Shown here: positions 1-5,194 of the stretch, piece after piece
Layout of the letters: each line of letters opens with the position of its first letter
How positions within the stretch are numbered: the stretch's first letter is position 1
Made by a program: the position numbers and the translations under genes
NCBI GenBank assembly: GCA_017504065.1
Contig: JAFVRU010000200.1
Coordinates: 1 to 5,766 of the forward strand
DNA: 5,766 bases
Source: Clostridia bacterium
GTDB taxonomy: Bacteria > Bacillota > Clostridia > Christensenellales > Borkfalkiaceae
Direction: 5' to 3'
Notes under the pieces: generated by a model
Told to the model about the DNA's origin: nothing
The model's database searches: none
What the model saw: the letters and a program-made list of their open reading frames with translations, nothing else

Positions 1-252
1 GAAAATATCCCGATGCGGGCGAGCTATCTTGCCGCGTACGGCGATGAACGCGCGCTCCCGTATCTTCTCAACCGTATCGAAGACCGAACGATCGGGTTTG
101 TGGAATTCCAAGAACTCAAATACGCGATCGAAGCGCTTGGCGGGGAGTATGACGAGCCGAGAGATTTCACGGACGATAAAGATTACGTCGCGATCGAAGC
201 GGCGAGCTCCAAGAGCGTTTTACCCGAAGCGGGCGACGAGCCGAGAAGCTGA
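1..252 (+). CDS. C-terminal part of an unrecognised, possibly HEAT-like protein (5' end outside window)
   Basis: An open frame runs in from the left edge with no stop and ends at TGA 250-252, giving 83 visible residues. An internal ATG lies at position 13, but the frame is open upstream of it, so the true start is probably outside the window. The visible part begins with helical segments (MRASYLAAYGDERALPYLLN, then a helix ending EALGGEYDEP). The 'YGDxxALPYLL' pattern is reminiscent of HEAT/armadillo-type helical repeats. The last 30 residues are acidic, Ser/Ala/Pro-rich and probably disordered. Codon use resembles the neighbouring genes, and a terminator follows 22 bases after the stop, which supports a real gene end. 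The family assignment is a weak inference from pattern only and no function can be given. Confidence 0.7.
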   Translation, partial: ENIPMRASYLAAYGDERALPYLLNRIEDRTIGFVEFQELKYAIEALGGEYDEPRDFTDDKDYVAIEAASSKSVLPEAGDEPRS

Positions 253-274
253 AAAACTATTCATAAACCCAACG

Positions 275-323
275 ATCTCCGCATATAGTAAACCGTGTAA
301 GGTTTGCCTGCGGAGATTTTTTT
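275..323 (+). terminator. Rho-independent terminator with nested hairpin, after the partial CDS
   Basis: A perfect 9-bp outer stem (ATCTCCGCA 275-283 with TGCGGAGAT 309-317) encloses a second 5-bp hairpin (AAACC 290-294 with GGTTT 301-305, loop of 6). A run of seven T follows at 317-323. It ends the upstream gene and separates it from spoIVA. The inner hairpin makes the loop side unusually structured for a simple terminator. Confidence 0.85.
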
Positions 324-381
324 ATAAGCATTTATAAAAATTCAAGAAAATTTTCCGCATAATCACGATGGGAGGTCGTTG

Positions 382-1851
382 ATGGAAAATTATAGCGTAT
401 ACGAAGACATAGCGAGCCGCACAGGCGGAGATATTTACATAGGCGTAGTCGGTCCTGTGCGGACGGGGAAATCTACATTCATCAAACGTTTTATGGAAAC
501 GCTCGTCATTCCTTTGGCGGCGGAAAAGGACCGCGCGGTGATGACGGACGAATTACCGCAGTCGGCAGCCGGCAAAACGATCATGACGACCGAGCCGAAA
601 TTCGTGCCCGCAAAAGCCGCGAAAATTGCCGTAGCCAAAGGCGCGGAAGCGTCCGTGCGGCTCGTGGATTGCGTGGGGTTTGTCGTGGACGGAGCGAGCG
701 GGTTTGAAGAAGACGGCGCGCCGCGGCTCGTGAAAACGCCTTGGCAGGACTCGCCCATTCCCTTTGAACAGGCGGCGGCAATCGGCACGGAAAAGGTCAT
801 CAAAGAACACGCGACGATCGGCATACTCGTAACGACGGACGGGAGTATTACCGACATTCCGAGAAGCGGCTATGTCGCGGCGGAAGAACGCGCCGCGCAG
901 GAGTTGCAGGCATTGGAGAAACCGTTTGTGGTCGTGTTGAACTGCAAAGAACCCAACCGTCAAAACGCGCTGAAAAAGAGCTTGGAAGAAAAATACGGCG
1001 TACCCGTAGTCGCGCTCAACGCGGAAAAGATGGGCGAAGCGGAGATTCTCGAAGTATTGCAAAAGGCGCTGTTCGAATTTCCGATCACTCGCGTGGACGT
1101 ACGCTTCCCGAAATGGTTGCAATCGTTTCCCGAACAAAACCGTGTGGTGGGCGGCTTGTTGTCCGCGCTCAAAAACGCTTCGGATAGTATGGTGAAAATG
1201 CGGGACTGTTTCGCGTTTGAGAAACTGTTCGACGAAGACGCGGAGTTTATCAATCCGACCGAGATTCGTATGGAGCTCGGCAAAGGCAGAGTGGAGCTTT
1301 TTATCGACGCCAAGGAAAAGTTGTTCTACGACGTATTGAGCGAAGAAAGCGGCGTTACGATTGAGAACAATTTACAACTGATGCAATACGTGCAAGCGCT
1401 CGCGGGCATACAAAAGGAATACGGCAAAGTCAAAGACGCGCTTGCGGAAGCGGAAAAGAACGGGTATGGGATCGTTTATCCGACGGAAGACGACTATGCG
1501 TTGGAAAAACCCGAGCTCGTGAAAAAGGGCGCGGGATACGGCGTACGGTTTAAGGCAAACGCGGCGAGCTACCATATCGTCAAAGTGGACGTTACGGGTT
1601 CGGTAAACCCGATTATCGGCACGAAGCAGCAAGGGGAAGACTTTGTCAACGATACGTTAAAGACGTACGAAGAAGGGAACGACAAGGTTTGGGAAACAAA
1701 TATATTCGGCAAATCCTTGCGTTCGCTCGTTGGGGACGAATTGTCGGGAAAATCCAACGCGATGCCCGTTGAATTGCGTAAGAAAATGCGGCGTACGATG
1801 ACGCGGATTGTCAACGACGGAAAGAGCAACGTATTCTGCATCGTATTTTAG
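382..1851 (+). CDS. spoIVA: Stage IV sporulation protein A (spore coat morphogenetic ATPase)
   Basis: SpoIVA polymerises on the outer forespore membrane in an ATP-dependent way and forms the platform for coat assembly. In Bacillus it is anchored by SpoVM. The product here is 489 aa, close to the roughly 492 aa of B. subtilis SpoIVA, and is collinear with it from end to end as far as I can recall that sequence. It opens with MENYSVYEDIASRTGGDIYI. A Walker A motif GPVRTGKST lies at residues 24-32 (K30 is the ATP-binding lysine). The family block DELPQSAAGKTIMTTEPKF lies at 56-74 and contains the sensor-type Thr pair 69-70. The Walker B-like segment RLVDCVG lies at 93-99 (D96). The middle and C-terminal domains include the conserved GYGIVYP and PIIGTKQQ segments. 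ATG 382 is chosen because GGAGG at 371-375 sits 6 nt upstream; a TTG directly before it is less likely. Expression is expected in the mother cell under sigma-E by analogy, but no convincing sigma-E promoter is visible in the short gap upstream. A strong terminator follows, so it is probably monocistronic. Confidence 0.97.
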   Translation: MENYSVYEDIASRTGGDIYIGVVGPVRTGKSTFIKRFMETLVIPLAAEKDRAVMTDELPQSAAGKTIMTTEPKFVPAKAAKIAVAKGAEASVRLVDCVGFVVDGASGFEEDGAPRLVKTPWQDSPIPFEQAAAIGTEKVIKEHATIGILVTTDGSITDIPRSGYVAAEERAAQELQALEKPFVVVLNCKEPNRQNALKKSLEEKYGVPVVALNAEKMGEAEILEVLQKALFEFPITRVDVRFPKWLQSFPEQNRVVGGLLSALKNASDSMVKMRDCFAFEKLFDEDAEFINPTEIRMELGKGRVELFIDAKEKLFYDVLSEESGVTIENNLQLMQYVQALAGIQKEYGKVKDALAEAEKNGYGIVYPTEDDYALEKPELVKKGAGYGVRFKANAASYHIVKVDVTGSVNPIIGTKQQGEDFVNDTLKTYEEGNDKVWETNIFGKSLRSLVGDELSGKSNAMPVELRKKMRRTMTRIVNDGKSNVFCIVF

Positions 1852-1855
1852 AAGA

Positions 1856-1886
1856 AAAACTCTCCCGTGAAAGACGGGGGAGTTTT
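1856..1886 (+). terminator. Terminator of spoIVA
   Basis: A 13-bp hairpin begins 5 nt after the spoIVA stop: 1856-1868 pairs with 1874-1886 (one G-U pair, 1863/1879) around a 5-nt GAAAG loop. The stem core is GC-rich and the 3' arm ends in TTTT. The 5' arm starts with AAAA, so it could also act on transcripts coming from the other strand. Confidence 0.88.
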
Positions 1887-1910
1887 CGCATAAAAACGTA
1901 GCGGAACGGG

Positions 1911-1918
1911 CATACTCC
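1911..1918 (+). promoter_or_regulatory. Possible sporulation-type -10 element (CATACTCC) before the small ORF
   Basis: CATACTCC at 1911-1918 resembles the CATA-led -10 elements used by mother-cell sporulation sigma factors (sigma-E and sigma-K). ATAAA at 1890-1894 could be a degenerate -35, but the 16-nt gap is a little longer than I expect for sigma-E, and the second half of the -10 does not match. A start near 1925 would give a leader of about 20 nt before the small ORF. This is a tentative reading supported mostly by position. Confidence 0.25.
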
Positions 1919-1944
1919 TATCAAATCTTTTTAGGGGGATTCGT

Positions 1945-2040
1945 ATGGGAAAACCGTTGAAAAAGAAAAAGAACAAAGTACCGAAAATTACGGAAGAAGA
2001 ATACGCGAAATATATCGCAACGCTACGTGAAAAGCCTTGA
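1945..2040 (+). CDS. Small, lysine-rich 31-residue protein of unknown function, next to spoIVA
   Basis: ATG 1945 to TGA 2038-2040 encodes 31 residues. The N-terminal half is strongly basic (MGKPLKKKKNKVPK). It is followed by a likely amphipathic helix (ITEEEYAKYIATLREKP) in which charged residues alternate with Y, I and L. AGGGGG at 1933-1938 lies 6 nt before the ATG, a strong Shine-Dalgarno sequence for a chance ORF. It has no signal peptide or membrane segment. It sits 93 nt downstream of spoIVA but after the spoIVA terminator, so read-through or its own promoter is needed; a weak sporulation-like element lies at 1911. No terminator separates it from the lipid kinase promoter. It does not resemble SpoVM, the small SpoIVA anchor, which is a hydrophobic amphipathic peptide. 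I recognise no family. Translation is likely and function is unknown. Confidence 0.6.
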   Translation: MGKPLKKKKNKVPKITEEEYAKYIATLREKP

Positions 2041-2075
2041 AAACGGGAATTTTGGATCGTGGCGGTGAGAAAAAA

Positions 2076-2093
2076 TGTAAAATACACTTTACA
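2076..2093. promoter_or_regulatory. Palindrome TGTAAA-N6-TTTACA upstream of the lipid kinase promoter; possible operator
   Basis: Two perfect 6-bp inverted arms (2076-2081 and 2088-2093) have centres 12 bp apart, about one helical turn. They end 4 bp before the -35 hexamer at 2098. The geometry suits a dimeric regulator bound next to RNA polymerase. AT-rich arms of this length do arise by chance, so the call is tentative and no regulator is named. Confidence 0.35.
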
Positions 2094-2097
2094 AAAC

Positions 2098-2126
2098 TTG
2101 AAAACGCCGAAAAAATATGTTATAAT
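2098..2126 (+). promoter_or_regulatory. Sigma-A promoter of the lipid kinase gene (extended -10)
   Basis: TTGAAA (2098-2103), a 17-nt spacer and TATAAT (2121-2126), with TG at 2118-2119 forming an extended -10. The predicted start near 2133 gives a leader of about 36 nt to ATG 2169. The match is five of six and six of six to consensus with ideal spacing, so constitutive vegetative expression is expected. The promoter also rules out in-frame start codons upstream of it. Confidence 0.85.
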
Positions 2127-2168
2127 AACGGTAGAAACTCAAAAGAAGGACGTTTTGGATACAATCAA

Positions 2169-3098
2169 ATGAAGTGTATTTTTATTTACAATCCGGTCAG
2201 CGGGAACGGCAAGATGGCGAAGAAGCTGGACGTGATCGTCAAGGGGCTCAAAGAGAAATACGACGTAGTGGATACGTACGCGACGAAATGCGCGGGGGAT
2301 ATGACGGTGAAAGCGCGGGAAGCCGCTGCGGAATACGACGCGATTGTGTTCTCGGGCGGGGACGGCTCGTTTAACGAAGTCCTGCAAGGGGTCGGGGCTT
2401 TGGAAAACCCGCCGGAGCTGGGATATATTCCGAGCGGTACGGTCAACGACATCGCGCATACGTTAAGGATTCCGAAAAACATCAAAAAAGCGTTGAAAAT
2501 TATTACGACGGGACGTATGGAAGCGTTGGATTGTATGAAAGTCAACGAAGATCGGTACGTTATGTACGTCGTAGCGGCGGGCGCGTTTACTAGCGCGACG
2601 TATACCACGCCGCAAGCGTCGAAAAACCATATCGGGAAAATCGCTTATTGGTTTGAAGGCGCGAAACGTAATTTAAAATTCCAAGTTTTTGACGTTTGTT
2701 GCGAATGCGCAAGTGCCGAAGTATGCAACCATACGCACAGCGTTTTGATCTCGTTCATGAACAGTCGGTACGTTGCGGGTTTCGGCTTGAACAAAAAGGC
2801 GAGTTTGCAGGACGGAAAGATCGAAGTAGCGATCGTTCCGCAAAAGGAGAACCCGAAATTTTTCAGCAAAGTCGGCGCGTTGCTGTCGGTGGCGAAGCTT
2901 TTCCTGTTCGGGTACAAGAGAAAGAAAAGACCGACCAAGAGTTTGATTTCCGCGGAAGGTGATCGGTTCGAAGTGGAAGTAGGCGACGACGTCGTTTGGA
3001 ATTTTGACGGTGAAAAGGGGATCAGCGGGAAAATACATATCGAAGTTGTTCCCAAAAAGGTGCGTATGATCGTGCCGAAAAAACTCAAAAGAGTATAA
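2169..3098 (+). CDS. Diacylglycerol/lipid kinase family protein (DAGK catalytic domain, YegS/DgkB type)
   Basis: Members of this family phosphorylate diacylglycerol or related lipids with ATP at the cytoplasmic face of the membrane. They feed phosphatidic acid back into phospholipid synthesis or recycle lipid headgroup by-products. The product is 309 aa, the usual size. The N-terminal strand MKCIFIYNPVSGNGK carries the family NPxSG motif at residues 8-12. The nucleotide-binding GGDGSFNEV lies at 63-71, and PSGTVND at 88-94 corresponds to the PxGTxND motif. The second beta-rich lobe includes a QDGKIEVAIV segment. DGE at 280-282 matches the conserved C-terminal DGE, whose Glu is the likely catalytic base. 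ATG 2169 is the only plausible start downstream of the promoter; TTG 2037 lies upstream of it. The ribosome binding site is weak (GGA at 2157-2159), because the better AGAAGGA at 2144-2150 is 18 nt away. The substrate (DgkB-like diacylglycerol or another lipid) cannot be decided from sequence. Confidence 0.92.
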   Translation: MKCIFIYNPVSGNGKMAKKLDVIVKGLKEKYDVVDTYATKCAGDMTVKAREAAAEYDAIVFSGGDGSFNEVLQGVGALENPPELGYIPSGTVNDIAHTLRIPKNIKKALKIITTGRMEALDCMKVNEDRYVMYVVAAGAFTSATYTTPQASKNHIGKIAYWFEGAKRNLKFQVFDVCCECASAEVCNHTHSVLISFMNSRYVAGFGLNKKASLQDGKIEVAIVPQKENPKFFSKVGALLSVAKLFLFGYKRKKRPTKSLISAEGDRFEVEVGDDVVWNFDGEKGISGKIHIEVVPKKVRMIVPKKLKRV

Positions 3099-3100
3099 AA

Positions 3101-3130
3101 AAAACGAGCTGTTTTATCACAGCTCGTTTT
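3101..3130. terminator. Shared bidirectional terminator between the lipid kinase gene and pyk
   Basis: A perfect 12-bp stem (AAAACGAGCTGT 3101-3112 with ACAGCTCGTTTT 3119-3130, loop of 6) sits between two convergent stop codons, 2 nt after one and 6 nt before the other. TTTT trails the stem on the plus strand. On the minus strand the complement of the A-run at 3097-3104 provides an eight-T tract, so it serves both genes. Confidence 0.92.
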
Positions 3131-3136
3131 CATCTT

Positions 3137-4543
3137 TTAAATGGTTTCCACGTTGATCAGGTTGGAGTTTCCGCTCTTGCCGTTCGGCGTTCCCGCGGTG
3201 ATGACGATGGTGTCGCCCTTTTTCAGAAGTCCGCTCTTTTTCGCAATTTGTTTGGCGAAATAGAACAGAATATCGATGGACGTATATTCTTCCGCCATGG
3301 CAGGCAAAACGCCCCAACTAAGCGCAAGCTTCCGATACGCGTGGACGTCCGTCGTGATCCCGATAATGGGAATATTCGCGCGGAAACGGGAAACCTTTCG
3401 CGCCGTACCGCCCGTACGGGTACAAACGACGATCGCTTTCGCGTTCAAGTCTTTTGCGAGTGTAGACGCGGAGTGCGACAAAGCTTCCGATACGCTTTCG
3501 ATTTCGAAATTGTCGATGGCTTGAATGTATTCGATATGATTTTCGGCACGTTCCAAAATCTTCGCCATAGCGGCAACCGATTGTACGGGGAAATCGCCTG
3601 CGGCAGTTTCTCCCGAGAGCATGACTGCGGAAGTACCGTCGTAAACGGCGTTGGCAACGTCGGAAATTTCCGCTCGCGTAGGGCGGGGGTTGTGAATCAT
3701 GGATTCCAGCATTTCCGTTGCGGTAATCACGCGTTTTCCGTGAATACGGCATTCGTCGATGATGTGTTTTTGTACGTCGGGCAATTCTTCAAAGGGGATT
3801 TCCACGCCGAGATCCCCGCGCGCGACCATGATTCCGTCCGAAACGTCCATGATCTCCAAAAGATTGTTTACGCCCGCGCGGTTTTCGATTTTGGCGATGA
3901 CGTCGATATGTTGCCCGCCGTTTTGCGCAAGAAAGTTTTTCGCGTCGAGTACGTCTTGCGCTTTCGAAACGAACGATAACGCGACAAAATCCACGTTTTG
4001 TTCGATTCCGAAAAGCAAATCGGCTTTGTCCTGTTCGGATAAAAACTCCAAGTGCAGTTCCTTATCGGGGAAGAACATGGATTTACGGCTGGACAGCTCT
4101 CCGCCGATTTCTACCACGCAACGTACGTTCGGCGCGGCGATTTCGGTAACGCGGAATACCATCAGCCCGTTGTTCAACAAAATTTTATCCCCAACGGAGA
4201 GATCTTCGCAGATCCGCTCGTAGGAAACGGCAACCCGTTCGTGCGAGCCTTCCACGTTTTCCGTGGTGAACGTAAACGTATCGCCGACGTTTAAAAGAAT
4301 TTTTCCGTCTTGGAAAGTCTTAATGCGGAATTCCGGGCCTTTGGTATCGAGCAAAATCGGCAACGGAATTTGTTTTTCATCACGGACTTCTTTGATCGTC
4401 TTGATCTTCACGGCATAGTCTTCGTGCGTGCCGTGGGAAAAATTTAAACGAACGACGTCCATACCCGCTTCCGTCATTTTTGTCAATACTTCTTTGGTTT
4501 GGCTTGCAGGACCGAGCGTCGCAATGATCTTGGTTTTTTTCAT
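3137..4543 (-). CDS. pyk: Pyruvate kinase
   Basis: Catalyses phosphoenolpyruvate + ADP to pyruvate + ATP, the last step of glycolysis, in the cytosol. The product is 468 aa, the standard three-domain length, without the PEP-utiliser-like C-terminal extension of Bacillus Pyk. It starts MKKTKIIATLGPAS. R32, N34 and S36 lie in RLNFSHG, and D66-T67 in DTKGPEFR. The B domain follows to about residue 167. K218 and E220 lie in AKIENRAG and D244 in MARGDLGVEIP; they are the catalytic lysine and metal ligands. T276 is in ITATEMLESM, where most family members have Gln in place of Glu277. NPRPTRAE and MLSGETAAG follow, then the regulatory C domain ending AGTPNGKSGNSNLINVETI. Glu71 in the DTKGPE motif marks K+-dependent enzymes (K+-independent ones have Lys). 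The start at 4543 is preceded by AGGAG (4551-4555) at 7 nt; the frame extends to 4603, but without a ribosome binding site there. It is convergent with the lipid kinase gene and divergent from rnpB. Confidence 0.97.
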   Translation of the reverse strand: MKKTKIIATLGPASQTKEVLTKMTEAGMDVVRLNFSHGTHEDYAVKIKTIKEVRDEKQIPLPILLDTKGPEFRIKTFQDGKILLNVGDTFTFTTENVEGSHERVAVSYERICEDLSVGDKILLNNGLMVFRVTEIAAPNVRCVVEIGGELSSRKSMFFPDKELHLEFLSEQDKADLLFGIEQNVDFVALSFVSKAQDVLDAKNFLAQNGGQHIDVIAKIENRAGVNNLLEIMDVSDGIMVARGDLGVEIPFEELPDVQKHIIDECRIHGKRVITATEMLESMIHNPRPTRAEISDVANAVYDGTSAVMLSGETAAGDFPVQSVAAMAKILERAENHIEYIQAIDNFEIESVSEALSHSASTLAKDLNAKAIVVCTRTGGTARKVSRFRANIPIIGITTDVHAYRKLALSWGVLPAMAEEYTSIDILFYFAKQIAKKSGLLKKGDTIVITAGTPNGKSGNSNLINVETI

Positions 4544-4615
4544 AAGTGTACTCCTGTGCAGCGCTAAAATTCCTACGTGGAGAACGAACGCTGTAAAAAT
4601 CAAAAAATCAAGTCC

Positions 4616-4644
4616 ATTTTACAACATTTTCTTAAAAAAAGCAA
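4616..4644 (-). promoter_or_regulatory. Sigma-A promoter of pyk
   Basis: Read on the minus strand: TTGCTT (4639-4644), a 17-nt spacer, then TAAAAT (4616-4621). The predicted start near 4609 gives a leader of about 66 nt. The leader holds an imperfect inverted repeat (4559-4563 with 4589-4593) just before the ribosome binding site. The -35 matches only at TTG; the -10 matches five of six. Confidence 0.7.
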
Positions 4645-4654
4645 GGGAAATCAG

Positions 4655-4683
4655 GTGATTTTTTTCAAGAAACGTGCTATAAT
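4655..4683 (+). promoter_or_regulatory. Promoter of rnpB (extended -10, weak -35)
   Basis: TATAAT at 4678-4683 is preceded by TG at 4675-4676, giving TGCTATAAT, an extended -10. The -35 at 4655-4660 (GTGATT) matches only TGA of the consensus at 17-nt spacing, and the extended -10 probably compensates. The expected start 7-8 nt downstream falls at 4690-4691, exactly where the P1 stem of RNase P RNA begins. That agreement supports both calls. Confidence 0.8.
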
Positions 4684-4690
4684 GATAAAA

Positions 4691-5042
4691 GATTTGAGTT
4701 TGTTATACGGTCGCGGGGCTTTTTAAAAGCCATGAGGAAAGTCCGAGCAACACAGGACAGGGTGCCTGATAACGTCAGGTAAAGGCGACTTTAAGGAAAG
4801 TGCAACAGAAATAAACCGCAAAGCTTCAGCTTTGTAAGGATGGAAAGGCGAGGTAAGAGCTCACCGATACCACGGTAACGCGGTATGCCATGTAAACCCC
4901 ACCCGTTGCAAGATTGGGCTTCCGCCATATAGGGCTGTCCGTCCGGCGGAATGCTGTGAATATCGCTTGAGCTTGTCGGCGACGGCAAGCCTAGATAAAT
5001 GACCGTACACGACAGAACTCGGCTTACAGACAAACTCAAATC
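4691..5042 (+). ncRNA. rnpB: RNase P RNA (bacterial, A type)
   Basis: This is the catalytic RNA that cleaves 5' leaders from precursor tRNAs together with the RnpA protein. The ends are set by a perfect 13-bp P1 helix, 4691-4703 with 5030-5042, giving about 352 nt. Universally conserved blocks appear in order: GAGGAAAGTCCGAGC (4734-4748, 5' strand of P4), GTGCAACAGAAATAAACCGC (4800-4819), GGTAAGAGCTCACCG (4852-4866), the P15/P16 region with TTCCGCC 4920-4926 pairing to GGCGGAA 4945-4951, GCCTAGATAAATGACCG (4988-5004), and ACAGAAC (5012-5018, 3' strand of P4). The order and spacing follow the E. coli A-type molecule, with an L15/P16/P17 region present; this suggests Clostridia and not Bacilli. 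The loop that normally carries GGU for tRNA CCA binding reads AGGGC here (4931-4935). Long antisense reading frames across this gene are fortuitous. Confidence 0.96.
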
Positions 5043-5055
5043 CTTTGGTAGTTTC

Positions 5056-5079
5056 ACCGACCCGTAGCGGTCGGTTTTT
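5056..5079 (+). terminator. Terminator of rnpB
   Basis: ACCGACC (5056-5062) pairs perfectly with GGTCGGT (5069-5075) around a 6-nt loop and runs into TTTTT (5075-5079). It lies 13 nt after the P1 helix of RNase P RNA. The short distance suggests little 3' trimming is required. Confidence 0.88.
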
Positions 5080-5114
5080 CACAGCATAAATTTCGTAATA
5101 AAATCTGTAAACGC

Positions 5115-5143
5115 TTGACAATTCAAACCTGGTATTGTATAAT
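5115..5143 (+). promoter_or_regulatory. Exact-consensus sigma-A promoter of the membrane protein gene
   Basis: TTGACA (5115-5120), 17 nt, TATAAT (5138-5143): both hexamers and the spacing are ideal. The predicted start is at about 5150-5151, leaving a 44-nt leader to ATG 5195. TGTAAA at 5106-5111 lies 3 nt upstream of the -35. So strong a promoter implies high expression or tight repression. Confidence 0.92.
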
Positions 5144-5194
5144 AAGCATTATGGAAGTCAACAAAAACGGAAAATCTTTTACAGGAGTGTACGT

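Noticed and set aside
324..381. Sigma-E promoter directly before spoIVA (CATAATCA at 358-365)
   Set aside because: spoIVA should be sigma-E dependent by analogy, but this -10 candidate would start the transcript around 372, inside the ribosome binding site, and no good -35 core lies at the right distance. The promoter is probably elsewhere or too degenerate to call.
553..1137. Long minus-strand open frame (194 codons) opposite spoIVA
   Set aside because: It lies entirely within a conserved, collinear spoIVA. The translation is rich in R, F and H with no domain pattern, as expected for a shadow frame in GC-biased codons.
1945..2040. Small ORF as a SpoVM homologue
   Set aside because: SpoVM is a 26-residue hydrophobic amphipathic helix. 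This product is dominated by Lys and Glu and lacks the membrane-binding face.
2037..2168. Upstream extension of the lipid kinase from TTG 2037
   Set aside because: The extension crosses the strong promoter at 2098-2126 and the palindrome. The added 44 residues have no family similarity, while ATG 2169 starts exactly at the conserved first beta strand.
3248..3979. Long plus-strand open frame (243 codons) opposite pyk
   Set aside because: It is fully antisense to the catalytic core of pyruvate kinase and has low-complexity Arg/Phe/Asp-rich composition; a codon-bias shadow.
4544..4603. 20-residue N-terminal extension of pyruvate kinase
   Set aside because: The canonical N-terminus MKKTKIIATLGPAS starts at 4543 with AGGAG at 7 nt. 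The extension lies in the leader and has no ribosome binding site.
4791..5121. Minus-strand open frames across the RNase P RNA gene
   Set aside because: The region is explained by rnpB with conserved structural blocks; the frames have no start context and unlikely protein sequence.
5135..5194. Extension of the membrane protein to TTG 5135
   Set aside because: That codon overlaps the -10 hexamer and lies upstream of the predicted transcript start.
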